Source: Rhabditophanes sp. KR3021
Lineage: Eukaryota > Nematoda > Chromadorea > Rhabditida > Alloionematidae
DNA length: 64,000 nt
Direction: 5' to 3'
NCBI GenBank assembly: GCA_963281155.1
Contig: CAUJLY010000003.1
Location: 5,890,001 to 5,954,000, forward strand
The position numbers and the translations under genes were made by a program. Below, in pieces: positions 1 to 12,853 of the stretch; within the stretch, counting starts at the first letter, position 1, and each line of letters starts with the position of its first letter. The notes under the pieces were generated by a model that worked only from the letters and a program-made list of their open reading frames with translations, did not search any database and was not told the origin of the DNA.

Positions 1-273
1 TAGTTGATGGGAAATAGCTTGTCTGTATATAGTTGAAGCGAAAGAAAGTTGCCTGACTTAATTCTCTAATTATAAAAAAGTTGCTTAAAAAGTTTTATTC
101 GCCTAAATAAGTAATTAGATAGCATCTTATGGCATGTGTTCTATTTTTATAACATCATATATTCCATTACAATTTTAATTAATCTCTTTATTTAAACCGT
201 ATAACAAACAAATAAAAAATTTGTTTAATAAATTACAAACCACAAGAGTTGTTTCGTTGCATAATATAGAAAT
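1..273. other. AT-rich 3' flank of the first helicase gene
   Basis: No coding signal is seen. It is the downstream flank of the minus-strand gene that ends at 274 and is rich in A/T runs. Confidence 0.5.
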
Positions 274-3200
274 TTATATTATTTTTGAAGCTTCTCTTGG
301 TTGAATATCTACTGAAACTTTAGTAGGAATATTGTTAATAAATCTAAACATTTTGTGTGTATTAGTACATAGATAATTGGTGCGAGAGTCGCGAAGTCTG
401 CCGATCATTAAGTTGAAGGAATGGAAATTGCAGAGGAATTGAGCGTCACCGAGAAGGATAGTTGCGGATGTTGATCGAGTTAAGGAAGTCAGTAGATTAT
501 AGGGATAAGTTAAAATTGTGTGAAGAAGTGATTTTTCTTTGAAGGATAAGCTTGTTTTGGTGGTGCACACAATTATGTATTTCTTTTCGATTCCGATAAA
601 ATGTGTAGCTGAACCTATTTGAGGTTTGAAGTTTTGACGGAAGCACTTTTGTATGCAGTCTTTTTGCTTGTCGAAGAATGTTATGATGCCAATGTCTTCA
701 GCTTTTACTTGTCTGCTCTGTAGATCACCTAATATTTTGAATAGAACTCTGATTTCACCTGAATTTTTGTAGGATGTGCAGGAAGGGGAAAGGAAAATCT
801 TCCTACATTTAGTTCCCCACGTATCAACAAAAGCCAATCTTGTCATCTCGAATTCATCTGACAAAATATTATCGGCTTTTGGATTTTTTTTAAATTGACT
901 CATTGTTTGGATTTTCTGTGAATTAAAATATGTTTTCAAAAAAGACATAACCGTCCAAGGATAACGATAGCAAGTTTTAAGACTACACGTCTGGCCGATT
1001 CCTCTTTTGTTACATAAATAAGAGATAGGTAGCATTAATGTACAGTATTTGGCTCCTTTAGGTGAATGTATGACTTCGTAAGATTGGCCTAAGTTCACTT
1101 CGCCTAATAAAACATAAGAAGCATGGGGGAAACAGTTAATTAGCTCCAGGAATTTGAAAATAGACACTACTTTTGCATCGTCAAGTATTATTCTATTCGG
1201 AGATAAATAGCAAAATTGATCAAACAGTGTTTTCTTAGCCAGAGTTGAAGTAACAACAATTGTATTAGGCTGATAAATTCTCCAAATAATTTGCAATATT
1301 TCTCTCTTCAATTCAGTCATAATCAAGAATAATCTATCTACCTCGAAAATAGAGTGAGTAAACCTCAAACTACTTGAGTTTAGTTTCTGACTCATCGACA
1401 TGAAGGAGTAAAAGAGATTCTTTTCCTCTAAACTCAACAATAAATCGTAGTTGTGCCTAAACCATTGATACAATCCGAATTCACCTGATTCATAATACTC
1501 ACTCCCCGGAGTACGATGCGATAGATTAAACAAAGGAAAGGGTCTAACTTTATGCTTGCTAAACCTCTCGAAATGTCTTAACAATAAATCAGCACTAGCA
1601 TCACTGTGAGTCACATAAATTTGCATACCAAAACAATCTTGATTTGCTATTTCTGTAGCAGCAAATGTTTTTCCTGATCCCGGCATTGAGTATGCAGAAG
1701 CTATTGTTTTATTGCGGAGGCAAATTTTGATCATTGCTATTTGATCATCATCTAATATATTCGACATTGGCGCGACATTGACATCGTCAAATGTTTTCGA
1801 GGGCGGAGGAATAAAAGAATCAATCATGGATTTGAAGAAACATTGGCCAGCTGCGCTGTTTGAAATGGTTTCGGTAAAAATATCCAATTCGGTGGTGGTT
1901 TCAGGATAAGTGTTGATGAATGAGCGGAGACAGATCTTGGAAGTTGTGTATTTGGCTATTACTGCTTTGAATTCGTTGGGAAGTAATAGACCGGATTGAA
2001 GAGATTCAATGAGAACGACCACTTGTATACATGTAAATGATTTATAATAAATTGGGGGTTTGATCGAAATTATTATTCCTTTAGCAGTTATTGGGTTCGC
2101 ATCTTCTGAGGTTTCTTTGGGATAATAGTTGACTAGTACCTGGGCATCCATTATGTATCCATCATTTGAGTAGGTGTTTGTGGAAACGATTCCTCGGTAA
2201 ACTATTACACCTGTCAAGAAACCCACGTTACTTGGTTTTACTTCCAATTCATAGGATAAAAAAGTATATAAAGATTTGTCTACGACAATTTTTTCTGATT
2301 TGATCAATGAATGAGATAAGACATATAATGTTTCCTTGAAATGACACAAGTCTCTAAAAGTCTTGATAGGAATAATCTTCTGAACTAGCGGTTGGACACA
2401 AACATTTCCCCGAAATATATTATTCAATTGTCTTTGCGATGGAGCTAAATTAGGATTGGGATTAGGTTGATGTATCATTTGTGGAAGTGGCTGTTGAATA
2501 TTAAAAGGCGAAATAAATTGTTGTCTAAACATAGGTGATAACTGAAGCTTGAATTGTTGCATTACTGGAGACTTGTGGTGTGGCGGCATCATTTGCGGTT
2601 TAAAATGTGGCTGTTTGACATGAACTATTCTAAGATTGATTGGATAAAGAGGTTGAAAGAAAGTTGCAGTGGTCATTAGGAGTCTTTGTTGCCTAGGAAG
2701 CTGTTGTTTTTGGGCAAATAATCTAGGTGGTTTTGATGGGATTATTTTTCTTTCTATTAGAGTTGGCTTTGTTGGCTTAGTAATTTTAAGTATTCTTTTG
2801 GCTCTGGGTTGACATAGTGGCTTGACAACTTGGATTGGTATTTTATTGCTTGGTTTGTCTTCAAAATAACCGTTTTCTAGTTGGATTTCATCAAAAGTGG
2901 GAAATTTATGAATAATTGTATTTCTAATTGGAAGTTCAGGCAATTGTTCTATAACTGGTTTGGTAAAAAACGGAGGCCTAGTAACTAAATCATGGCTTCT
3001 CATTTTAATAGACTTATGTTTCTCAACATCAATATCCCCCGTGTCAATCATGATTTCAATGAATTTCTTTATACTAGAAGGATCATATTCCTCAACTGTT
3101 TCTTCAAAAGGTTCCTCGTCACCATCCTCCACTCCATCATACCCTATCGTGCCTAAGGGCGTAGGAAATATGAAAGGATTATATTCACAAAGTGGAGCAG

Positions 3201-5098
3201 TAAAAAAAGCATCACTGCCCTTTAACAATGTCTTTTCAAGCGAGTAATGTGAAGCTGCACTTTGGTTGAAGAAACAATTATTATTGAGGTTCGCTTCCTT
3301 GCCAGCTGAACTAGGAGAAGGAGTCATTGAATTATAGTCTGACGAGGACTCTGCTGGTGTTTCTGACGTTTTATTGGGAAGTTCTGAATTTAAAGAAATT
3401 GGAAATCTAAAGCGATTACTTTTTGTTTCCGTTGCCCCAGGAGTAAAAAATAACGAACTGGTCCAAGATCCATCATCCTCAAATGGGCTTTTAAATGGGG
3501 GTGCATCCGCAAATGAAGATCGTTCCTCATTATTTGCATTAGTAAACAAAGCTAGTGTGTAATCATAAGCTGACGTTATTTCCTTCTCCTTAATAGCTTC
3601 CTTTTCAATAGACTCATGTATGTTATGGGTAATTTGGTTTGGATATATTTGGATGTTTGTTAATGGGAACGATGATGGCACAAATTTTGAGAGACTATTT
3701 TTGTTTTCACCTAAAAAGATTTCATCATCATCCCACGATGTGAGAAATTTAAATTCGGACTCTTCTGGTGGTCCTTTACTTTTCTCAGCCAATAGTTCCT
3801 CGTTTTTTTCCATTAATAGTTCACAGCTTCTTTTTAATTGATGCACTATTGTACAGTCCATTTCCAAAGTGCATGGTACTTTAGGCGTTATTTGTATTTT
3901 TTCACTCGTCTGCCATTCACCAACCTTACATTTTTCAATTGAATTGTCTGTACAATTAGTTTCTGACAAAGCAATCTTTGGTTCATTTAACGTCGTCAAA
4001 GTAATATCTCGAAGAACGGAACTATACAGTTTCAAGGGTAATCTAGCGGAAGAATTATTACCACAACTTGTTTCAATTGTTTTTACCAAAGATTGTGTCT
4101 TTAAATCACTCCATTCATCGTACTCTTTCCAACTTTTTTCTATTTCATTCAAACTAAGTTTAAAACTATTATTGTTGTTTGGATGAGTCTCATTTTTTGC
4201 CAAAGCATTAGCCTTAATCTTATTACTGCTATTCACAACAAGATGAGTCATTACTTTTTGGTGTGAGGATAATGCCTTGCTACTCACCAACTCTCCCTTG
4301 CTACCTTGATGTTTGAGGAAAACTTTCTTATTCAATTTAGGTAACGGCGCCTGACTATTTTTTGAAATGTTGTTAGTATGTCTACGGCTAACTTCTACGA
4401 AAGGTTCACTGAAAAGGTTGGAACTAGAAGGAATTAATATGATTACTAGTGGAGTGCATGTCAAATGTTTAATTAAATGGAAACTGCAATATTGTGTTTA
4501 AAAAAGAGACTCTAATTTACCTATCTGTTTCCCCTTTCGGGACCAATTTGGGTGTGTTTTTAGACACGCATTTCTTGCTTTCAGCTTTTGGTGAAGGTTG
4601 GGCTGGAAGTGTTGGGGTACCGTTAAAGGCATCATTAATACTTTTGACGTCATTAATTAGTGGTAATGGCTTGCTCTCCAAATGAAAGTCTTTCTCGACA
4701 CTACTTAATTGCCTCAAAGAGGTACTTGCCACCAGCTTATCCTCACCACCACAACTTAATTGGTCCTTCTTCTTTTTGTTTCTTTCCAACTTTTTTGAAA
4801 AGCCATATTTTTTTAATTTACCATTATTATTAGGATTAAAATGTGGTGGTGATGACTTGATACGTTTTGGATGGAGCGTGGGTGAGTGCTGCTCCCTTTG
4901 TCCTTGTTTGCTTTCGTCTGGATCTTTATTATTTGAAAATATTTCCTTTATCTTGTGCCATAATGTAGGTAATGAATAAATTTCAAGTAATACGACTATT
5001 CCGAATATAAGACTAAGAATAACTAATGGTTTGGAGTAATTTTCGTAAAAGGAAATAATAGCATAAGTGGTAATTTGATACAAGGCTCCGCCATTCAT
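274..5098 (-). CDS. Membrane-anchored degenerate SF1 (Upf1-like) helicase A
   Basis: Two exons, 5098..4521 and 4483..274, join in frame across a 37-bp GT-AG intron to give about 1595 aa. The start is the ATG at 5098; a TTG upstream in frame is ignored. A hydrophobic segment at residues 24-41 is followed by a Lys-rich tail, so the protein should be anchored with most of it in the cytoplasm. Residues about 50-1000 are low complexity, with a Pro/Gln/His-rich stretch. The C-terminal 480 residues follow the SF1 Upf1/IGHMBP2 order. Walker A is intact (MPGSGKT, about residue 1130). The DExQ motif of Walker B is degenerate (LDDAK, about 1294), as are the Q-loop and motif V. Arg of motif VI survives in SLTRS. 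It is a paralogue of the gene at 6.7-9.6 kb. RNA or DNA unwinding is doubtful; ATP binding is possible. Function unknown. Confidence 0.8.
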
Positions 5099-6659
5099 AT
5101 TTCTCAATAATTGGGATAATAATATGGTGAAGTCAAATAACTTCTTTCTACAATATTTTTACAATATTTCTACAGTAATTATTTATGCCTGGAAAGTTGT
5201 ATGATATCATTATTATGATTGTAAACAATACAAACACCATAAACATTTATGATAATTAAAAACAACAACAAAAGATGAGTGATAATTAGATATCTTTAAA
5301 AAGAAGTATAGATGTGCGGACGGGGCGTTATGAAAATAGCTGAAAGACATTTGTATTTGTATGTATCACATATAAACATAAAAAGCAATTGAGAATAACC
5401 TAATACTACTAGAAAATGAATGCGAATATGTACATATTATTTGTGTATATATATAATGTTTTGTGGATAACGTTTCATACACTTTCCCCAACCACCATCC
5501 AAACAACTTTTGTTAGGGGGCCAGAAGATGAGAAGGCATTTCAAAAAACTTTACTTTTTTGTCTATGTTTTCGCTATTTGCCAAGGCGCACCCTCCTATA
5601 TTGAGGGCAAGCATAGTTTTTTGTCCCATTCAAAGAAGCCACAACTCTCCCAACAACCATTTAGGCGCCTATTTATAAGTGTTCATAGGCACAAACATAC
5701 TACTACGCACAACACAGTTAACTTTTTTGACTATCAAAGAAGTATATCTTCTTCTTAAAAGTAGCAGTAGCCAAAAATATAAAATACACCCCAATCAATC
5801 CACCACCAAAAAAGCTCCATCTTTAAAAGCTGCATAATATAGTTTAAGTAATCATTTTCCCAACTAACCGCCCCTCCATCCATTATCAAATAAAAATAGT
5901 GATGTGTCAAATAGAAACATACTTTTTTACCCACTATTTGTTTATTTATTTTTGATGTAGTTCAAATTATGAGTGTGAAATTATGTGGCAGGAGAGAAAG
6001 CCAAACCCTCAAGAATGTATGAATAAAAAATGTGGACAAAGTGTGATTATGCATTTGCCTTCTTTTTATGCCGTAACCAATCATTTATAAGGGCAAGGAG
6101 AAATAGAAAAAGTTAATATTTTTTAAATTTAATCCAAAATAAGACTTTATTGTTAAGCAAAATAGTGCTTTTCTAAAAAATAGAATACGTATTTTATGGC
6201 TTTTCTTCTAATTCAGTGGTTAAGAGGGGGTAGATGACAAATATATGATAAATAGGGCAAAATCAAGGTGGAGACAGCAATTGGGCCAACTCATGTTTCA
6301 AGGATTAAAGGAAGCTTAAAATAAACCACACTATTACATTTATTACTTCCTTTCAAAACTAAAATTGATATAAATAATACCTGATAACTCATAAATAATA
6401 ACAGGTAACTAATAAATACTTTAGCTAATAAATAATAGCTAATTGTACAAAAAACAGTTCAGTACATGCTAAATATAATAATATCCACAATAAAAACAAA
6501 ATTTATTTCTCTAAACAATAAAAATAGTGGCTAATATATTTAAAAAAGTCCTTAAATACTATTATAAGGAGAGAGATGTATGGGTGCAAGCTATTCGAAC
6601 GACATTTGAAAAATAATGAAGATGAATAATTGGTGATGATGCATAACTTGGATATCCCT
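5099..6659. other. Intergenic region between the two helicase genes
   Basis: About 1.5 kb of AT-rich DNA. Apart from the candidate short secreted ORF at 5528-5758, no conserved coding signal, RNA gene or clear repeat is seen. It should hold the promoter of helicase A. Confidence 0.5.
5528..5758 (+). CDS. Candidate short secreted peptide, unknown
   Basis: A 76-codon ORF whose first residues are basic then hydrophobic (MRRHFKKLYFFVYVFAICQG) and end in a plausible signal-peptidase site before Ala-Pro-Ser. The remainder is basic and His/Ser/Thr-rich with an Arg-Arg pair, so a processed peptide is conceivable. No family is recognised. It stands alone on the plus strand between two minus-strand genes and has no neighbouring exons that I can support. 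A chance ORF is quite possible. Confidence 0.25.
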   Translation: MRRHFKKLYFFVYVFAICQGAPSYIEGKHSFLSHSKKPQLSQQPFRRLFISVHRHKHTTTHNTVNFFDYQRSISSS

Positions 6660-9567
6660 TCAGAGTTGAAGCATTTCTATCATGTTTGCATTCTCGTAGA
6701 TAGCTCCATTTTTATGAAAATGTTCTATTGGGATTCTCCAGGCTTCGTGTCTTTCAAGATATGTGGGATCACCGAAGATAAAGAGAATGGATTTGGAACG
6801 AGTTAGTGCGATATTAATTCTTCTGGCATCACCGATGTAATCGGAACCTATTTGTTCTTCTCTGTCATTGACAGTCTTTGATGTACACACAATCGTAATC
6901 TCCTTTTCCCTTCCTTGATAGCTATCAACGGTATTGACGTCAGGTTCAAAAGACTTAGGGAATGCGGAGGCTATTAATTTGGCCTGAGCTCTATACATGC
7001 AAACAACACCTATGTCTGAAGCTCTAAAGTTCTTTCTTCTTAACTCGAGGACAAATTTAAGGACGAGATCGCATTCTTCGTGGTTGATGCAGTAGAATGT
7101 GTTTCTTCCACATGACAAAGTGCCATTTGTTTTAATCCATGCCATAGGAGCTTTAGGGGGATTGAACCACAGCTTTTCGATAATAAATAAACGTGACGTG
7201 TTGGATGTATGAAATTTAAGGGTGTCTTGATAAAAAGCTTCCGAAATCATTTCGACGATCTCCGGGTGAAGTCTGTAGCAAACATTTAATTGCACTGAAA
7301 CACTGACATCATGATGATGAACTGTCTCAAAGATCGAATTCATTAATGGACTTTCCATGACCTTCCAATCAAGTCTGTGATGTTTAAAAACAGGCAACTG
7401 GTACTTGTCTCCAATCAAAATGACATTAGCTGCAGTATAAATAGCTGCCAGTTCCATGAAACTCATAGTTGACATTTGGCTGGAATTGTCTATTATAAGT
7501 CTAGTAAACTTGAGTGGACTGATCTTTCGTGTAAGAAGTCTTTTGGCGAATTCGGCAGTGACGACGACGGCGTTTGGCTTGTAGTATTTCCATAAAATGT
7601 CATCTAACTTATCGAAAAGAGTCCACATTTTACTTCTTTCAACATGGAGGCCAAATATTCCCGCCTGATAACGCCAATGAGCGTTGTTACAATTTGTATA
7701 GTGAAATTCGAACTTCTTTACCAAACTTATTTCATCGGGTGTCATCTTAGATTGATATTTTTGAAGTAAATTAGTTTTAAGTAAAAAATCGGAATACGGC
7801 AATGGACGTTGTAAAGTATTGGCGTGAGTAGCAGTATATATTCTTAAAGGTCTGACTTGACCAGATCCAAATTGAATCAAATTCGAAACAATAGCATCAG
7901 CTCTTTTGTTAGTTTCAGTGACGATCAAAAAATGCTCCTCTGGAACGGAACTAATTAACATGGCAGTTGTGAAGGTACCCCCTGTACCGGCTGGGGATTC
8001 CAAAATTGAGATTGGGTGATTCCTAAAGACCATCTTGCAAGCAGCCTTTTGTCTAGTATTCATCGGGAACAAGTTATTTCTGAATAATTTGACTTTTTGA
8101 CCAGTAATTAAATGTGGAATATTGTAAAAACAGGAAGACATCATCTCAATTGTATGCTTGCCGACCGTTGTTTCAGACAGCTTTTTCATTAATACAACAA
8201 CATCATTTTTATTAACACAAGACAAGGCATCCGAATTTTTTCTTTCCAACAAATAATAATCTGACTGTTCAATAAGAAGTCTAAAATCCTTAGCACCATA
8301 GGGATTCATTGAATTATATTTAAAGAAGATTTCTATAAATATAATGGTAATAGAATCAGACTGATATGCAATTATGGCTTCTCTCAGCACACCTTCCTTC
8401 TTGATGATAATCTGCTTGGAGTCGTCTTTTTTAGTGAAGACAAATTTTAGTTTAAAGAAGTCGTCTAAATGGAAGCCACTGACAGCGACTTCGTGGTCGC
8501 TAACATACGCATCTATTTTGTAATAACCACCGACACAGACGTCGTTGTTGTCATAAGCTACAGCTGATAAAGATAATAATTTCCCGTAATCAAAGATACT
8601 GAGGGGACGAGCTGTTCTGTGATAAGCCTCAACGAGCCGTTGACCTTCTTTTATTAGGGCACTGAAAGATCTGAATTTATGAAAGTTGAGGGAATCTGGC
8701 TGAGGGCACATCCTTTCGTATTCGGATGTCATACCTGAATCAGTGGTTGTGGATGAGAGTTGAGTATGGTTCGACACGGCAGATGTCCAAGATAGAGTAG
8801 GTGAGGAATTAGAAGACTTTTCGGCAGCTATTTCTTTCTTCACATCTTCAATGTTTAGTCTAAATACGATCCTTTTCTTTTGCGAGTTTTGAAATATTTT
8901 CTGAGGATTGTGGTGAATTGATTTCAGAAATGGACTCTTGTGTGATCTCACTAATCGAATCTGTTTGGGAATTTACTATTATTTCTGGAATCGAATAATT
9001 GTCGCTTTCAGCACCGGGCAAAAGCAGCATTTCTGATTCATCGGAATGTGTGTCCATTTCGTATATATTTGAGTGTATATCCATTTCCGATCCAATAGAG
9101 TATGTGTCAAGTTCACTTAAGTGAGTGTCAGTTTCTGTTCCATAAAACTGTGCGTCCACTTCGGATATATTTGAATGAGTATCGTCGTTTGTAATAATAC
9201 TAAAGTCTATTTCCTCACTTATCTTAATGGAAGAATCATAGAACTGGACCGTTTGATTATCCTTATTTGTTTGATCATTTAAATTAGTGAGGCCTTCAAG
9301 TCTTGCCTTTTTCCTAGCTCTTTTAGCTTGCTTCTTTGTTAAAATGTGCCCCTTTACTTCATCAACATAAAGAGGGATCGACTTGTGCCCATCCGTGGCG
9401 TCGTTACTTGAACCGCCAAATATAGTAGTGGTAAACGTCTTAGTGATCAATTTATTACCAGCCTTCACCTTAATATTGGCCCAAATCAAGCATATGTAGA
9501 AAAAAATTACAGAAAGTGTAAGTAAGGGTATACATTTGTTTACAAACAAATCCCAAAATGGTAACAT
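6660..9567 (-). CDS. Membrane-anchored degenerate SF1 (Upf1-like) helicase B
   Basis: Exons 9567..8977 and 8900..6660 join in phase 0 across a 76-bp intron (GTAAAT...CCTCAG), giving about 943 aa from the ATG at 9567. Residues 13-29 form a membrane segment, followed by a basic stretch and an acidic Ser/Asp/Glu-rich region with short repeats of the type S-E-x-D-x-H/Y-S. The helicase core spans about residues 490-930. Walker A reads SPAGTGGT near residue 502, so the nucleotide-binding lysine of GKT is glycine. Walker B reads IIDNSSQ near 669 in place of DEAAQ. The GDKYQLP motif, SYQGRE and NIALTRSK (motif VI) are well preserved, so the fold is intact. ATP hydrolysis is unlikely as written. It is the shorter, better conserved paralogue of helicase A and lies in the same orientation upstream of it. 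Confidence 0.85.
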
Positions 9568-11822
9568 TGTGGTATGATTTTTAGCATTTAAGTAAAGTTA
9601 CTTAATATTAAAATTAGAGTGATTCACCCTGAAATGAAGCAAAAAATGAAGGTTGGTATTAAAGTACAAGTTAAATGGTGCGATAGTTTATAAAAGTGTG
9701 CAGAAGACGGTAAAGGTATTAGTGCTAGAATATTAATTAGCCAACAACATGTATATATTTCATATCATTTCATCAAATGCTGGCCAATTAGAGGGACCAG
9801 TCAAAAAATAAATGGTGGGCACAACAAATTTGACGAATATTTCTAATTTATTGTGTTAGGTGATGTTTTCGTTGGTGGGAAAATAAGCGAGAATTGAAAA
9901 AGGAGGGTGTATTAAAATGTGTACAAAGACTGTGTATTAAAGACGATCGTACTTACGTTTATTTTTTATTTGATTTGATTTCTGTATTAGCTCAATTCTG
10001 TATACTAGCTTGCTTTGCACAAAAAGTTCATGTTTCCAAAAAAATGGGTAATTGGAAGAAAGTTAAGGGAAGAGCGGTGAAGGGGTTAATATCATAGTTA
10101 ATATAATACTTGATTAGAGTCTATAGCGTGTTAATATCATATGTGCACTAATATACTACTATTACTTAATCCTCATCCTTAGAACGAGATCAACGATTTG
10201 TGGATTGAGAATCATTTTCGATCAAAATATTAATAACATTAATTTTATAAGCTTTAAAAAATGAGATGGCGAAGGAGACGTCACGTTCTTAAAAATTGAA
10301 TGTTTATTTTAAAAAAGTAACCCACACAGTCCCGTTGACTGGGAACGTAAAAATAAATAGACAGAAAGTAAGTGATAATTTAAAAAAACTTGAAGGATAA
10401 TAAATGCGGAAAAATTGTGCCATATATCACAATTCAGTTTGTATAATAGTATGAGATGGGGTGTAACTAATTTGAAAACTCATTTTTACATCCTAGAAAT
10501 ACATATTATAAGTAAAAAGTAAACTAGCGTACTATTGAAGTTACTCGTAAAATTTCACGGGGCACTGGCAACAGTTGTTGAGGGTTAAAGTGGTCTAAAA
10601 AGAACAAAAAAAGATCTAAACTAATTTGAATTAAGAAGTGACTGTGTACTATGTATGATATAATATCTGTATATCCTTAATAATCAGGGTTCTGAGATAG
10701 ACAAACGTTGAGTAGAAGACATGTTTGGTATAAGTATAATACAATTTAGTAGTGTGCTGCGGTCATACTCAGTCCTTTTTTTAACCATTTGTCATTTTAA
10801 AATGTAATGTACATTGTTTCTACAAATTTATGCGTATACTTTTTGTCCACATGACCATTTTATATGCAAGATCACACATCAAAAATTACCTTCTGTCTAT
10901 TTTTTGTTAAATATATAATAAACGAGTGCCTTTGTCTGATTCAAATTTGATGCTCTTTCTTAACGGACAGAGGAACATTTAATATTTTTTAAACAAATAA
11001 AACGATAACAACATAGCAATTGGGACACTACGCAAAATTAAAGATCACTATCTTTTTTATTGTTCTAATTTGGGGTATCAAAATAATTTATTATAAATGA
11101 AGTGTTGTGGAATTATATGAAATAATATTAAAGTTTAGTGTAATAATGGCAGAGGAGTAAATTGGGCATCTAATAAACAATTAAAGATACAATTTTTTAT
11201 TAATTTGTGAGAAACATTGAAAAATGCAGGTAATAAAATAATAGCAAACGATAAGTTAACAAAAATAAATAATTGTGGGGTTTGATTAAAGTAAACATCT
11301 GATATTTGAGAATTTATCTTTTTACGACGTTTATTTCCTTTCAATGTTCAAGTAGAAAGTTAAAAATAACTCTAAATGTATTGCTATAACTCTAAATGAA
11401 TTTTTATAATTCTAATTAAGTTTTTATTACTATTTATCATTTTAATATTTAGGCAAAATTGTTGTTCCTACCCGCACTCGAACTCTGATCTCTCTGAGCA
11501 AGGGAGCTTGCTAAAAGGAGGCGATATCGTACCACACAATTTCATCCACAATCTTGAAACGAATGTTATCAGGTACTCCTTTTTCCAACGCTTTAAATAT
11601 TTTTGGACAAAATTGAATTTTAACTGTAAATGGCACCTAACTTGCTGATTTATTCACCATTTTTATATAAATTAAATTAAGTATGCAACCAAAAATATTG
11701 GCTTATATTTTTTAACATCTTTTTGTGGTACTTCTTCGGTGTTTGCGTGAATATTCGATTTCCGTGAAAATACGCTCTGATTAAATAATATTTTTGTCTA
11801 TTTTAGTTTAAATTCTAATAAG
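9568..11822. other. Intergenic region upstream of RPL18
   Basis: No convincing gene. One open frame near 9.9 kb begins at TTG and has no similarity that I recognise. Around 11.46-11.54 kb the minus strand holds a less AT-rich segment with a GTTCGAG core resembling a tRNA B box, but the T-arm does not pair, so it is at most a tRNA-derived relic. Confidence 0.45.
11797..11806 (+). promoter_or_regulatory. Probable trans-splice acceptor of RPL18
   Basis: A pyrimidine-rich 3' splice site ending TTTTAG lies 16 nt before the RPL18 ATG, with no upstream coding exon in frame. In nematodes such sites accept a spliced leader. An ordinary 5'-UTR intron would look the same. Confidence 0.45.
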
Positions 11823-12435
11823 ATGGGTCTCGACATTTGCCACAAATACGATCGTAAGCCAAGACGTACTGCACCCAAGTCTGAAGATCCTTACCAACGT
11901 GTTTTGGCTAAGGTAAGTGCTTTTATCTTATATGACAACCTCTAACACTATTATTATTTAGGTCTATCAAAATTTGGCCAAGAAAACTGGATCTAAATTT
12001 GATGCCATCGTTGCCAAACGTTTATGCATGAGTAGAATCAACAGAGCTCCAATCTCTCTTTCCAAAATCACCAAATTTGTTGGTCAACCAGGAAACGCCG
12101 ACAAGATCGTTGTTACTGCTTCAACTGTCACCGATGACATTAGACTCACCACACTTCCAAAGGTCCGTGTCGTTGCCACCAAAGTCACCAGAACCGCTCG
12201 TGCTCGCATCGTTAAAGCCGGAGGTGAAGTTTTGACTTTCGACCAACTTGCTATCCTCGCCCCAACTGGAAAGAACACCATCCTCGTTCAAGGACCACGT
12301 TCTCGCCGTGAAGCCAACAAACACTTCGGAGCTCCAGGAGTACCAGGATCAAGCGCCAAGCCTTTCACTCGCTCAAAGGGAAGAAAGTTCGAACGCGCTC
12401 GTGGTCGCAGATCTACTTGCGGATACAAAATCTAA
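11823..12435 (+). CDS. RPL18: 60S ribosomal protein L18 (eL18)
   Basis: Exons 11823-11912 and 11962-12435 join in phase 0 across a 49-bp intron to give 187 aa, the normal length for eL18. The N-terminus [12 protein letters not shown] and the C-terminal [18 protein letters not shown] pattern are diagnostic of the family. The protein is a structural part of the large cytosolic ribosomal subunit. Codon use is strongly biased (GGA for Gly, CCA for Pro, C-ending codons), unlike most neighbours and as expected for high expression. A poly(A) signal follows at 12514. The gene starts 16 nt after a probable trans-splice acceptor. Confidence 0.97.
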
Positions 12436-12513
12436 AATCGGTTTACCCATTTTCGAAAAGTTTTGTTTCTGTTATATTATGTATCTTTTTGGTCAAAGGG
12501 AAGATTTGATTAA

Positions 12514-12519
12514 AATAAA
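12514..12519 (+). terminator. Poly(A) signal of RPL18
   Basis: AATAAA lies about 80 nt after the RPL18 stop codon, in a T-rich 3' region. Confidence 0.6.
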
Positions 12520-12853
12520 CGTTTGTTGTTGCGATTTAACCGACTGTCTTTTATTTGTTAATTCATAAATAGCATTTAATATGGTAAAATATTATTGTTA
12601 AATAAATACGGAAGTAAACATATAATAATATACAATATTTGTGAGTTTTCCCAAATTCCTAAAAACAAATATCAAATCAAAGGCAATTGAGTTTTAAAAT
12701 AAATTTCCTTCGTTGTGTTCTTGAATTGCAAATCATTTATTTGATCATTATTAAATTACAACAAACTATAAAATTCAAAGTTACTTTATCATTTTTATGA
12801 TGTTACTAAAATTTCGCAGGTCAAATATATAGGAAATTATTTATTGCAAATGT
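12520..12853. other. Convergent intergenic spacer
   Basis: AT-rich spacer between the 3' ends of RPL18 and the propeptide gene. No further feature is seen. It is too short to hide the missing protease domain of the next gene. Confidence 0.5.

Noticed and set aside
8860..8951. Overlapping frames at the start of helicase B as a programmed frameshift
   Set aside because: A 76-bp GT-AG intron (8976-8901) joins the frames in phase 0, so ordinary splicing explains them.
9894..10097. 67-codon plus-strand ORF
   Set aside because: Begins at TTG, no homology, AT-rich context; likely chance.
11461..11540. tRNA-like segment on the minus strand with GTTCGAG core
   Set aside because: The T-arm stem does not pair and no cloverleaf can be built; at best a degraded tRNA-derived repeat.
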